From the NCBI RefSeq assembly GCF_000283155.1, contig NW_004454163.1, positions 18,088,514 through 18,152,513 of the forward strand: DNA of 64,000 bases, written 5' to 3'. Positions within the stretch are counted from its first letter, which is position 1, and every line of letters starts with the position of its first letter. The translations under genes and the position numbers were made by a program. This stretch comes from Ceratotherium simum simum (Eukaryota; Chordata; Mammalia; Perissodactyla; Rhinocerotidae). Positions 32,460 to 42,344 of this stretch are shown one piece after another. The notes below the pieces were generated by a model. The model was not told where the DNA came from. It searched no databases and was given only the letters and a program-made list of their open reading frames with translations.

Positions 32460-32720
32460 CGCAGTGCATTTTTAAGAGGCATGTTCTTTAGGGAGCTAAT
32501 TACCTAATTAGTGCATCTAGAGGAAGGCTTAAGTTACGAGGCTGATAATAAGGCAGAACCCATGGAATAATTGTGCAAGGCGGCTCCTTGCTGTCAGGCT
32601 CGTTGTCTGCGTCAAATTATTAATTACGATGCTTAATCACTCCTTTTCCCATTAGAACCCCTGAGATTTAATTCTCTTCCTTGTTTAGCCTTCCTAGAAT
32701 ACATGGTTCTGAATGTCTTT
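32460..32720. promoter_or_regulatory. Candidate conserved enhancer-like block
   Basis: Three TAATTA homeodomain cores (32497-32502, 32505-32510, 32621-32626), a 'gctgataataag' GATA-type string and 'cgatgcttaatcac', with no repeat body. This density in non-decayed AT-rich sequence is typical of conserved developmental enhancers; the function is inferred. Confidence 0.42.
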
Positions 32721-33020
32721 CTTCTCCAGGGTGATGGGGGAATGGCTTCATCCAGCTGAGCAGCCTGACAGCACCTGCAGCCACGGCCTGGCCGCGGAGG
32801 ACAAGTCTACCTGTGCCAGCGGATCATGTCCTCGGGAGGGCGTACCTGGACAGGAGGGCCCAAGGAGGGGGTCCAGGATGGGGGGTGCTGGATGGGGCAG
32901 AGGGAGCAGCACAGCACAGCTGTTGTTAGTGATCCGATGGGGCTGTCAGGTGGAAATTAGGCTTATTCCGTTGCTCCATGGACAGAACTCGGATCAATGA
33001 GTACGTTGTGTGGAGGTTCG
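32721..33020. other. Unassigned GC-rich sequence
   Basis: No exon or repeat recognised. Confidence 0.4.
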
Positions 33021-33024
33021 ATTC

Positions 33025-33155
33025 GGGTTTCATAGACTAACTTCCTGACAATTAGAGCTGTGACAAGGACTGCGTGAACCGTCCAGGGGGCCAACCAGCC
33101 TCCGGTGGCCGGACGCGTTCTGGCAGCTCCTGGATCCCCAACCTTCAAGGGGCAA
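33025..33155 (+). repeat. CR1/L3-like LINE fragment
   Basis: 'taacttcctgacaattagagctgtgacaa' followed by 'cctggatccccaaccttcaaggggcaagg' resembles the CR1/L3 3' region ('aactttctaacaattagagctgtcc'). Tentative. Confidence 0.4.
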
Positions 33156-33164
33156 GGATTCCTC

Positions 33165-33340
33165 CCTCTTCTGTGCCCCTTTCCACCCTAAATTGATTGC
33201 AGGTGTCTGGGTCTGTCTGTCTACCCCACCCGAGGTCAAGACAGTTCTTGACTCATGCCTTTGTCCCCAGCCCCAATCACAGCCCCTGGGACAGGGGCTC
33301 AATGAACGTTTGTGAATTTGAGTTGGAATAAAAAACAAGC
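33165..33340 (+). repeat. L2 LINE 3' end
   Basis: 'gaggtcaagacagttcttgactcatgcctttgtccccagcccc' then 'gggacaggggctcaatgaacgtttgtgaattt' follow the L2 tail order. Confidence 0.65.
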
Positions 33341-33490
33341 CCAGGTTCAACGAATCATAAAAGTTCAACAGGGATACACACGGACTGTTTGTATTGGGGG
33401 AATGTTCTTTACTTTTCTCCAAGTTGTGGGACAAATTTCTGTAATATTTGTGATATTAACAATTAATGTAAAGATTAAAAAGTCAATATG

Positions 33491-33739
33491 GGGGCCGGCC
33501 CAGCGGCATAGTGGTTAAGTTCGCGCGTTCTGCTTCAGCGGCCCGGGGTTCGCCAGTTCGGATCCTGGGCTTGGACCTACTCACTGCTTATCAAGCCATG
33601 CTGAGGCGGGTTCTCATATAGAAGGGCTACAACTCTACAACTATGATACACAACTATGTACTGGGGCTTTGGGGAGAAAAAAGAAAGAGGAAGATTGGCA
33701 ACAGATGTTAGCACAGGGCTAATCTTCCTCAAAAAAAAT
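33491..33739 (+). mobile_element. ERE-type SINE
   Basis: Head 'ggggccggcccagcggcatagtggttaag', B-box-like 'gttcggatcc', tail 'gaggaagattggcaacagatgttagcacagggctaatcttcctc'. Flanked by TCAATATG (33483-33490, 33740-33747). Confidence 0.97.
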
Positions 33740-33747
33740 TCAATATG

Positions 33748-34050
33748 AAACTTCAAAATAGTCCTTGGATGGCATTTTTCCCTTTTCTAAATATTTGGTA
33801 ACCCAAGGCAAGCTACTACCCAGGACTGTTCTGATCCTGTTGCAATTGTCCAGGGGAGAAGATGGGAGCCCAGGGCGGGGGCTGGCAGGAAAGGGGACAA
33901 GAGGCGTGCTTTACTCAGCCTCAGATGTGACAGAGGATGAGCAGGCTGCAGAGGCAGCTGAGCCACGTCAGTGGTCCTGACTCTGGGACTTTTTGTAGAT
34001 GGGCTTCCCTGCTCATTCATTTTAGAGACCAACGTTGTCAGGACAGAAAT
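33748..34050. other. Unassigned sequence
   Basis: No exon or repeat recognised between the ERE and the microsatellite. Confidence 0.4.
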
Positions 34051-34055
34051 CAGAA

Positions 34056-34125
34056 CTATCTATCTATCATCTATGTATGTATGTATGTATGTATGTATCT
34101 ATCTATCTATCTATTTATTCATCTA
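34056..34125 (+). repeat. Compound (CTAT)n/(GTAT)n microsatellite
   Basis: CTAT units, then GTAT units, then CTAT units again, ending in 'ttatt'. Long uninterrupted GTAT core, so probably length-polymorphic. Confidence 0.95.
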
Positions 34126-34189
34126 AAATAGAAGAAACTCAGGCATAGCCAGTCAAGAAAAAAAGACAGGAAATGCAAATACACAATGT

Positions 34190-34790
34190 TTTGGTAGGCA
34201 AGTTAGCAATTTAGGACTCTACCATTATTATGCACATTCTCTTTCAGCCAGCAATTCTAATTCTCATTGTTGATCCTAATAGTTAAGTAGGTGCAATGGC
34301 TTTATTACCTAATATTAATCTCAGTATTGTTGAGCCAAAAGAAATTTTAAAAGTCCAACAAAAAAGGTTAACGTATGAGATTGTATATTTATACAGTGAA
34401 ATGACTCATAGTCATTAAAATGATACGGATAGTATTTTACTGACATGGAAATATGCTATATTGTGATGTGTACAGTGTTGTACAGAATGATCCCAATTTG
34501 TTTAATAAAATATATGTTTATAGAAAAAATGTCTTGAGTAATATATATTTATAGTAATAACACTATAAATTCTCAGTAGGAGAATTACAGTAGTTTAATT
34601 TTCTTTTATTATTTCCTTCCTTTCTTGCTACAATGGACATATGTTGCTTTTATAATTAAAAAAAGTTTAAAATTATGTATGCTTTTGTAAGGAAAAAAAG
34701 ATCATTGTAGATAGTTGAGAAAAAGTTTGCAATGTGTATGTAAAGAAATCCATTGTATGTGTGCATTTGTATACACTAGAGAAAAAGTGA
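34190..34790 (+). repeat. Old L1-type LINE 3' end
   Basis: 'cagtgaaatgactcatagtcattaaaatgatacgg', 'tgacatggaaatatgctata', 'gaatgatcccaatttgt', 'ctacaatggacatatgttgcttttataatt' are old L1 3' phrases in order. Confidence 0.8.
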
Positions 34791-34887
34791 AGAAAATATT
34801 AAAAATATCTGAGAGGATTAAGGACACACTCCTTATGTGTGTGTTCCTTCTCTTTGTTTACATTTTTCTTTATAAAATGAGTATTTT

Positions 34888-35180
34888 TTTGTGTGTGTGT
34901 GAGGAAGATCAGCCCTGCGCTAACATCCATGCTAATCCTCCTCTTTTTGCTGAGGAAGACCGGCTCTGAGCTAATATCTATTGCCAATCCTCCTCCTTTT
35001 TCCCCGCTAAGCCCCAGTAGGTAATTGTATGTCATAGTTGCACGTCCTGCTAGTTGCTGTATGTGGGACACGGCCTCAGCATGGCCGGAGAAGCGGTGCG
35101 TCAGTGTGTGCCCGGGATCCGAACCCAGGCCGCCAGCAGCGGAGCGCGCGCACCTAACCGCTAAGCCACGGGGCCGGCCC
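34888..35180 (-). mobile_element. ERE-type SINE, full length, CpG-rich (young)
   Basis: About 293 bases, two tail modules ('gaggaagatcagccctgcgctaacatcc', 'gctgaggaagaccggctctgagctaat'), head 'gccacggggccggccc'. Perfect 15-bp target duplication TAAAATGAGTATTTT (34873-34887, 35181-35195). One of the youngest insertions here. Confidence 0.98.
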
Positions 35181-35195
35181 TAAAATGAGTATTTT

Positions 35196-35485
35196 AACAT
35201 AAAAAGTTTTGAACTTAAGGATTGCACGGTCTCACAAATGCTGAGTGGTTAAAGTGGGGTCTGTGCTTTAGGGAAAGGTAACACGAGCTGTCCACACAGA
35301 CAACACCCAGCCCACATATGTGGAACACCTGACTCTGAGTGCCCGTCATGGGAAAATCTGCCCGCACAAACCCGGGAAGCTGATAGGGTGATATGTCTTG
35401 AGGAATCCTTGAAGGCGTCCTTCCTGTGGTCCTATGAATGGGCATTTTCTTGCAGACAGGAGTGTGACCTAAGGGAAAAGGCCTG
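35196..35485. other. Unassigned sequence
   Basis: No exon or repeat recognised. Confidence 0.35.
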
Positions 35486-35489
35486 GACC

Positions 35490-35600
35490 TGCTGGCCAGG
35501 ACACTTATCTGTGACACCTACTAACTGCAGTCAGCCCCTCTAAGCCTCAGTTTTCTCGTCTGCTAAGTGGAAATAACATTCTCTGATCAGCCTTCGTTCT
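35490..35600 (+). repeat. MIR SINE fragment
   Basis: 'cctactaactgcagtcagcccctctaagcctcagttttctcgtctgctaagtgga' is a MIR sense core. Confidence 0.75.
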
Positions 35601-36190
35601 TAGGGGTGTAGATGTACATGAAAAAGCAAAACTGCCCAGAGGCAAGGGGGCGCCGCCACAGTCAGGTATTGGGAAACCAGAGAAGAGGCGAGAAGAGGAG
35701 CTTAACGAAGGATGATGGGAGCTGAACTGGTTTGTGAACCAGCTGGGCCTGGAGCCCCTCCCTGGAACCCCTCTGTCTCACAGGGCTGGCAGGATGCAGG
35801 GGGCAGGAGGTGCCCCAGCTGGTCCAGACCACTTGGCTTCATCCGGGGACCACCTCCTGACCTCGGGTGTGGCAACTTTCATTTGGCTCAAAGTCAAGGG
35901 GAAAGCCATGCAAATCCACAGGTCTAGTATTTCTTCCAGAATCTTAGAAATGGAACCTGTGCAAATGATGAACTAATCTTATCCTCAAACGCAGCCCTCA
36001 ACACCGATTCCATCTCAAGTTGCATTTTGGCTGCTGGTGGTGTAAACACAGCCCCAGCTATATCGGTAACAACCAGCTCTGCCTGCTCCCTGTGCGAGGC
36101 ATACCCCTTCCCATCATCAGCGGGGCCACACCAGGAAGCAGGCTGCTCACTAGCACACGGGGTGGCTGTGAAAACACAACTGGGCCAGGG
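35601..36190. other. Unassigned sequence
   Basis: No exon or repeat recognised. Confidence 0.4.
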
Positions 36191-36194
36191 GCCG

Positions 36195-36310
36195 GAGACC
36201 TAGACCAAGTCCCCCTTCAGTGTGGGTCTCTACTCATCTGTAAAACGAGGGTTGTATTGTCCCATGAAAGGTCCTTTCTGCTTTTGAGATCCTGGGATCA
36301 CTTGGCGATG
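36195..36310 (+). repeat. MIR SINE fragment
   Basis: 'gtgggtctctactcatctgtaaaacgagggttg' then 'ctgcttttgagatcctggg' matches the 3' half of an old MIR-type SINE. Confidence 0.55.
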
Positions 36311-36899
36311 TACAGGCAGTAGTTCTGTCCTTGACAGTGGTCCTCATAAAACTGGGATTGATCTCATGTAGAGGGGGCTGGATGTAAATTTACAGGTGGC
36401 AGGAGTACTGGGCAGGAAAGGAATTCAAGAAAATACACTATTGCCAAGGACGTGGGGCAACTGGGAGCTGATGGACAGCTGGGGGCGTGAAAATGGGTAC
36501 AACCACTTTGGAACACAGTTGGGCATTATGTTATGAAATTGAACGTGCACATCCCCTCTGACCCAGCAACCCCACTCTTTGATGTAGAGTACAGAGACTC
36601 CTGGACATGTGCTCCAGGAGACATGTGGAAGAATGTTCTCGGTAACATTGTTTTTAACAGCAAAAAACCCTGGAAACATCTTCAATGACACTGACCAAAA
36701 ATCGGATAAATAGGTTGTGATGTATTTACACCATGGAAGATTATGCAGAGGTGAAAATGCATGAGCTACAGCCAGCGGCACCCCCACAGATGAATTGTAG
36801 AAACATAATATTGAGTGAGGAAAGTAAGCTGCAGAAGAAGACATACAGTTTGATTTCGTTTATGTCAAGTTCAAATACTGGCAAAACTACCAACAACTC

Positions 36900-37565
36900 T
36901 TTTTCTGTTTTTTTTTTATTCTGGAAAATATATATAACATGAAACTTGCGATTTTAACCATTTTTAAGTATACAATTCAGTGGCATTAAGTACATTCACA
37001 AAGTTGTGCAACGATCAGCACTATTTCCAAAAGTTTTTCATTATCCCAAAAGGAAACCCTGCACCCATTAAACAATAACTCCCCCTTCCTTGCTCCATGC
37101 AGCCTCTGGTAACCCCTAATCTACTTTCTACGTCTATGTATTTGCCTGTTCTAGATATTTCATATAAATGGAATCATACAATATTTGTCCTTCTGTGACT
37201 GGCTTATTTCACTTAGCACAATGTCCTCAAGTTTCATCCATGTTAAGCATGTAATAGACCTTCATTCTTTTTATGGCTGAATAATACATGTATATTATAT
37301 AATCATATTTTATATATATATATATATATATAATACACACACAAAATAACCCAAATACACATACATATTTTCTTATCAGTTCATCTGTTAATGAACACTT
37401 GGGTTGTTTCCACCTTTGGCTATTGGAAATAATGCTGCTGTCAACAGTCATGCACAAGTATCTGTTTGAGTGCTGATTTTCCATTCTTTGGGGTATACAT
37501 CTAGGAGCGGAATTGCTGGGTCATATGGTAATTCTACGTTTAATTTTTTGAGGAACCACAAAACT
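36900..37565 (-). mobile_element. L1M-type LINE 3' end, antisense, inner copy
   Basis: T-run start, then 'acatgaaacttgcgattttaaccatttttaagtatacaattcagtggcatta', 'cctctggtaacccctaat', 'ggctgaataat', 'cttgggttgtttccacctttggctattgg', 'attgctgggtcatatgg'. 5'-truncated; contains a (TA)n stretch. Confidence 0.93.
37311..37332. repeat. (TA)11 microsatellite
   Basis: Perfect alternating TA inside the inner antisense L1. Confidence 0.92.
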
Positions 37566-37974
37566 TTGTAAAGAGTCCTATGTAAGTCGTAAGACCATCA
37601 GGAAAGCAAGGAAATGATATGCCCACAATTCAGGATAATGTTTATTTCTCAGAGGAAGGGAGGGGGTGCTCTGGAGGAGAGAGACCAGGGAGTTTTAATA
37701 CTTTTGGCCACGTTCTATTTCTTAAACTGAGAGATGGGTTCATAAGAGTAAATTTATCATTATTCTTCACAACCTACACATATATTACAGATATTCTTCT
37801 ACATATCTCAAATGCTACATTAAAAAAAAAAGAAAAATGTAAAGAAAAAAGTCAATCTATTCCCCTGCACCCTGATAGGACCGTGGCACAAACGCTCCCA
37901 CCGGCAGGAGGGAGACGCCCCGCCATGCTCAAGGTGCAGTCCAGCTCAGAAGCCCTGTGTCTGCGTGTCTCACA

Positions 37975-38090
37975 CTGCCCTCCCACTAGACCGCAAGCTC
38001 CTTGAGAGCAGCAATGAGTCTAATTTAACTTTGGACTCTGGTAAATAGTGCCTGCTATACATGTTTGTTCCACGAACAAATGGATACATC
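37975..38090 (+). repeat. L2 LINE 3' end
   Basis: 'ctagaccgcaagctccttgagagcagcaatgag' then 'tagtgcctgctatacatg' and 'acgaacaaatgg' follow the L2 tail order. Confidence 0.8.
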
Positions 38091-38485
38091 AAGATTCCTC
38101 AGGAGCCTCTTCCCAGAACCTAACGGCTGTGGCTTTCAGAAAGCCATCCTTTCTATCCACACCAAATGTTTCCAGCACAATCTTGAGGCCACCTTCTCTC
38201 TTCAGTCCTCAGGGCACATGAAGAGAGGAGTCGTCAGGCCCAAAGTAAGCTTCGGCCCCCAGTCTCTGCTGAGTTCCCTGCTTTATGTCACTGTCACCTC
38301 CCATCTCTAAGCCAGGTGCCCTGGGGCCAGCTCCCTCTGTGCCAGCGCCTCTGCTGATTTCTGCCACTTGGAGGTCCCTGCTCTGACCCCTCACCTCTGC
38401 TGGCTGTCCTGGCCACTGCCTGCCTTGGCCCTCTGTGCATACTTCCTTCAGAAGGTGAGAGGATGGTGCAAAAAGACCGGGCAGG
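38091..38485. other. Unassigned sequence
   Basis: No exon or confident repeat recognised. Confidence 0.35.
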
Positions 38486-38489
38486 GTTC

Positions 38490-38555
38490 CACCCTGCTGT
38501 ACCCAGGGTCGTTAGGAGTTGGAATCGACTCGATGACACTAACAACTCTAGCCCA
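38490..38555 (+). repeat. Orphan SINE-tail-like fragment
   Basis: Contains GTCGTTAGGAGTTGGAATCG followed by ACTCGATGACACTAACAAC. This 'gtcggaatcgactcgatggcac' phrase is the 3' region of a mammalian SINE or LINE tail that I cannot place in this lineage. CpGs are partly retained. Confidence 0.45.
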
Positions 38556-39190
38556 TACTCGGAGTGAGCCCTTTTATGCCCAACATCCTCTCATTGCCCA
38601 ATGCCGGGGAGACGCTGGACAAGCATGGCTCCTGAATTGCTGCTCCACAGTGAGAAGCTGACAGTGCTGGGGGATGGATGACAGAGAGCCAGCTGGCCTC
38701 TGTGCGTCTATGTCTGCTTTTACCCCACACCTCCCTCTGCTGCTGTCCATCAGGCAGAGCAACCACCCTGCCTGTCACGTGGAATCAATTCTTCTAACAC
38801 AACCAAACCACCCTCAGCCCAGGACCCTGACACATGTAGCCCTTTCTGCTGCTCCTCGCTGCTCGTGTCTCCTGTGCATTCCCATCCAGGGTGGAGAGGT
38901 CCCAGGCACCTGGTGTTCAGAGGCTGCCTCACAGAGGTGGCCCCAGCAAGCACCCTGAGACCCAAGCAGGAGCCAGGGCCACATCTTTGGTATAAAACCG
39001 TGCCCATGAGGCCCATAATCCCTGGACAAGAGCTGGGAGAGCAGGGCCCCGAAAGGCTGTGGCCATTCTCCCAGAGGTCCCTGCAGGTGGGAAAGGATGG
39101 ACACATACCTGCCAATGGTTTCCCACGGGTCGCAGCCTCCGCCAGCACTCTGCCAATGCTAGCAGGTTCTCCTTCTAGTCTCGGTGCCTC
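38556..39190. other. Unassigned GC-rich sequence
   Basis: Overlapping open frames on both strands (for example 38750-39205 minus and 38865-39269 plus). No family signature, so treated as non-coding. Confidence 0.4.
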
Positions 39191-39194
39191 AAAA

Positions 39195-39340
39195 TTCCCT
39201 CCCACTGGGTATCACCTTATCTGTCCTTACCACCCTGCCTGGGACTTCTCCTCATATCGGCAGAGCTAAGCAACACCCGTGTCACCAAAACCTCACCTCA
39301 GTCATGACACTCCCTGGCCCAAACACCTTCAGTGGCCTCC
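39195..39340 (+). repeat. L2-like fragment
   Basis: 'acctcagtcatgacactccctggcccaaacaccttcagtggcctccc' resembles the L2 phrase 'tgtcactcccctgcttaaaacccttcaatggctcccc'. Confidence 0.5.
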
Positions 39341-39372
39341 CTCACTCCCCCCCGCCCCACCCCCCCAGGTAG

Positions 39373-39500
39373 CCGTTTATTCACTCACAAACACAGTGAG
39401 CCCTCAGCAAGTCCTAGGCACCCTCACAGGCTGTGCTGGGAACTGGGGACACACAGACAAAGAAAACCCGGCCCACACTCCTCGGCCTGTCCCTCGAAGC
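39373..39500 (+). repeat. Ancient interspersed repeat fragment
   Basis: 'gtttattcactcacaaacacagtgagccctcagcaagtcctaggcaccctcacaggctgtgctgggaactgggg' follows the order attcattcaacaaatatttattgagcac / caggcactgtgctaggtgctgggg. Confidence 0.55.
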
Positions 39501-39589
39501 CCTCCACTGTTAGAGACCCTACCTACATTTCTGCTGGCTCCTGTCTCTCCCCCACATACACCTCCTAATCCAGCCAACCTGGAGCGCTC

Positions 39590-39915
39590 GCTTTCTGAAG
39601 ACACCTGGGCCTGCCATTGCTTCTGTCATTCCTCATCTATTGCTGCTGAAATCCTCCAAGGCCCTGCTCAGGTGACACTTCCTCCAGTAAGCCTTCCTGG
39701 TTAACCCCACCAGAAGCTCGTGTCTGAACAGAGAAAGCGCAGGGCCTGCGTCACTCAGTCCATCGAGTTCTCCTCCAGTCATGTTGTGAGGGTTGGGCAG
39801 AACTGCCCCAAAGGGCGTTACATTCCTCAAGGGCAGCAGCTCTACATTCTAATTCTTTTGCATATACCATGGCACTTAGCATACCCCTGGGCACCTGAGA
39901 AAAAGCTGTGACCTG
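39590..39915 (+). repeat. L2 LINE 3' end
   Basis: 'caaggccctgctcaggtgacacttcctccagtaagccttcctggttaacccc', 'cctcaagggcagcagctct', 'ccatggcacttagcatacc' are in L2 order. Well recognisable. Confidence 0.85.
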
Positions 39916-40280
39916 AGAAAGGACTTTGTTTTTACCTCTCTGACAGCTCCAGTGATGCAAAAGTCTGGTGACGGGTTAGAGCTGGGAATCTACCAGCTGC
40001 CTCCCCTTGCTCCAAAGATCCAACAGCCATAGAAACCACAGGTATATTCTCAAGCAAAAACAGGCTATATCAGAACATACCAGTCCCTACCTGGACAAAA
40101 CAAGTTTTCAGCTCTTTATAAACCATGAGCCTTTCCTTATCATTATCTGAAATGCAGGTGCTTCAAAAGCGAAGAGAGTGTCCTGTAGGCAGAACTGACC
40201 AGAACTCACAGCCGAGGTCAGTAGATGGAAGATAAGGGAAAGGATGAATGCATGATGAGCTCATGGACAAGAGAAGACCC
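39916..40280. other. Unassigned sequence
   Basis: No exon or repeat recognised. Confidence 0.4.
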
Positions 40281-40284
40281 TCCC

Positions 40285-40335
40285 AGTCTTGGGTGGCTCT
40301 GGGAGGGTCACTTAATCTCTCTGTCCCTCAGTTTC
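40285..40335 (+). repeat. MIR SINE fragment
   Basis: 'gggagggtcacttaatctctctgtccctcagtttc'; the next MIR begins just downstream. Confidence 0.7.
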
Positions 40336-40344
40336 TGCCATCCT

Positions 40345-40585
40345 GAGAGGCAGCCTTCCGTGGAGGTTGAGCATGGGCATTAGGGGAAGACTTCATGGGT
40401 TCAAATCCTAGCTCAGCAACTTTCCTGCTGTGTGACCTTAGGTAAGTTATTCAACCTCTCTGGCCTCATTTTTCTCAGCTACAGAATGGAAATACTAAAC
40501 TGCCCCTCATTGGTTGGTTGTGAAAGTTCAGTAAGTTAACACAAGCAAAGCACTTACAACAGTGCCTGGACCACCACGTGCCCTG
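40345..40585 (+). repeat. MIR SINE, near full length
   Basis: 'cttcatgggttcaaatcctagctcagcaac', 'gctgtgtgaccttaggtaagttattcaacctctctggcctca', 'cagctacagaatggaaata', 'acttacaacagtgcctgg'. Confidence 0.92.
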
Positions 40586-40744
40586 AGTTAGAGGTAGCTT
40601 TTACTGTACAACAACATAACTTGCGTATTTTGCTTCACAAAACATTGGTCTGTGGATGGAGCCTGTGTGACGTCTAATGAGCTATCCAAGTGGAATGAAT
40701 CTTTAGTAAAACATGCCAAATGGCTCTTCAGAAAGGGGCTACCA

Positions 40745-41049
40745 GGGCCGGCCTCGTGGCTTAGCGGTTAAGTGCACGCGCTCCACTATTGGGGGACCAG
40801 GTTCGGATCCCAGGTGCGCACCGACGCACCGCTTCTCTGGCCATGCTGAGGTCATGTCCCACGTACAGCAACTAGAAGGATGTGCAGCTATGACATACAA
40901 CTATCTACTGGGGCTTTGGGGGGAAAAAAAAGGAGGAGGATTGGCAATAGATGTTAGCTCAGAGCCGGTCTTCCTCAGCAAAAAAAGAGGAGGATTAGCA
41001 TGGATGTTAGCTCAGGGCTGATCTTCCTCAAAAAAAAAAAAAAAAAAAG
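40745..41049 (+). mobile_element. ERE-type SINE, full length, long A-tail
   Basis: Head 'gggccggcctcgtggcttagcggttaag', body 'gtgcagctatgacatacaactatctactggggctttgggg', two tail modules with 'ttagctcagagccgg' and 'ttagctcagggctg', then about 20 A. Target duplication not obvious; a weak 'tacca' flanks it. Confidence 0.97.
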
Positions 41050-41089
41050 AATACCAATTTATGTTCCTTTCAGAAGACATGGGTGAGAA

Positions 41090-41440
41090 CATCTATTCCA
41101 CTGCATCTTTGCTTGCCAGCCCTGGCTATTCTAATTTTTTTAAACAAAGTTTTGTGAAATTAATGAGTTGAAAAAAAAAAAAGGTGGTATCTTGGAGTTT
41201 TAACTCGAGTTTTTTCACTATTAATAAGGTTCAACATTGCCTCCTATCTGGCCATTTGCCATATGCAATCCTACCTCCATGAACTGTCTGTTGCTTTTCC
41301 CTTTTATGCCACTGAGAGGTATGTCTCTCTCTTAAGGTTTACAAAAGCTCTTTTTATAGGGTTAATATATTAAGTTTTTTTTGCCATATGTGTTACAAAT
41401 ACATACATATGTTTTTTTAACTTTTTTAATAGGAAAAAGT
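41090..41440 (-). repeat. Old L1-type fragment, antisense
   Basis: 'caaagttttgtgaaattaatgagttg', 'ctggccatttgccatatgcaatcc', 'gaactgtctgttgcttttccc' and 'cttttttaataggaaaaag' resemble an antisense L1 fragment. Moderately confident. Confidence 0.5.
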
Positions 41441-41454
41441 TCATTGAGAGACCT

Positions 41455-42125
41455 AAAATATTTAGTGTTTGCCTAGTCATTCCTCTCTTAGCATTTTATC
41501 CTAAGAAAATAACCAGATTTTTGGAGCCAGGCTGTTCATTCTAGAGCTATTTATATTAGGGAAAACTGGAAACTACCCAAATATATAGCTATTATGGTAC
41601 ATTAATGTGAGTGAATAGTATGAAGCCACAAAATCAGATTTTCTTATGAATGATTAAGAAATGCTCATAGCTAACAACGCTAAATGATAAAAGCAGCATG
41701 CTGTCCAACATAATCCCAATCTGGGTGAAGTAAAAAAAATTATACATATGCTTTAAAAAAGGTGGGAAGAAGACATGCCAATGGGCCGGCCCCGTGGCTT
41801 GGCGGTTAAGTGCGCGTGCTCCACTACTGGCGGCCCGGGTTCGGATCCCGGGCGCACACCGACGCACCGCTTCTCTGGCCATGTTGAGGCCCTGTCCCAC
41901 ATACAGCAACTAGAGGGATGTGCAGCTATGACATACAACTATCTACTGGGGCTTTGGGGGAAAAAATAAATAAATAAAATTATTTAAAAAAAAAGAAGAC
42001 ATGCCAAAGTAATAATGTATTAATTGGAGTTATTTCTGAGTGGTAGAATTACTGATGCCTTAATCTTCTTTGTACTTTTCTGATTTCCCAAATTTTCCAT
42101 AATGCATTATTTTATAACTAAAAAA
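41455..42125 (+). repeat. Old L1-type LINE 3' end, split by an ERE SINE
   Basis: 'attttatcctaagaaaataacc', 'tattagggaaaactggaaactacccaa', 'agaaatgctcatagctaac', then after the ERE 'ggagttatttctgagtggtagaattactg', 'tttcccaaattttccataatgcattattt'. Confidence 0.8.
41782..41992 (+). mobile_element. ERE-type SINE, CpG-rich (young)
   Basis: Head 'tgggccggccccgtggcttggcggttaag', pol III B-box-like GGTTCGGATCC at 41838-41848, body ending in (AAAT)n and A-run. Perfect 15-bp target duplication AAGAAGACATGCCAA (41767-41781, 41993-42007). Confidence 0.98.
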
Positions 42126-42157
42126 AGATTTACTTTTACCCTGTCAGTCTCTCAAAA

Positions 42158-42334
42158 TCCAGCACCCATCAGATGCCTCATTTGGAGGCTTGTTAAAACA
42201 TAGATCGCTGGATCCACCCCCCACCAGGTTTCTGATTCCGTAGCTCCAGGGTGGGGCCTGAGATTCTGCATTTCTACAAGTTCCCAGGTGATGCTGATGC
42301 TGCTGGTCCAGGGAACACACTTTGAGAACCATGG
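42158..42334 (-). mobile_element. MER20 DNA transposon
   Basis: 'ggaggcttgttaaaacatagatcgctgga', 'caggtttctgattccgtagctccagggtggggcctgag', 'acaagttcccaggtgatgctgatgctgctggtcc', 'cactttgagaacca': the MER20 hAT-Charlie layout. MER20 copies have been tied to endometrial enhancer activity in placental mammals; no activity is claimed here. Confidence 0.9.
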
Positions 42335-42344
42335 CTCTATACTA

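Larger units (their letters stand above)
36350..37835 (+). mobile_element. Old L1-type LINE 3' end, outer copy of a nest
   Basis: Left part 36350-36895 ('gaacacagttgggcattatg', 'ctctgacccagcaaccccactc', 'atttacaccatggaagattatgcagag', 'agtgaggaaagtaagctgcag') and right part about 37566-37835 ('ggaagggagggggtgctctgg', ending in an A-run). The antisense L1 at 36900-37565 sits between them. Confidence 0.7.

Noticed and set aside
37311..37332. (TA)n as a replication-origin-like or cruciform site
   Set aside because: It is a short microsatellite inside an L1 3' end; nothing else supports a function.
40100..40300. Possible conserved element
   Set aside because: On rereading it had no motif density or texture distinct from surrounding unassigned sequence.
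41838..41848. tRNA gene suggested by the pol III B-box
   Set aside because: It belongs to the tRNA-derived ERE SINE, with target duplication and A-tail; no tRNA cloverleaf is intact.
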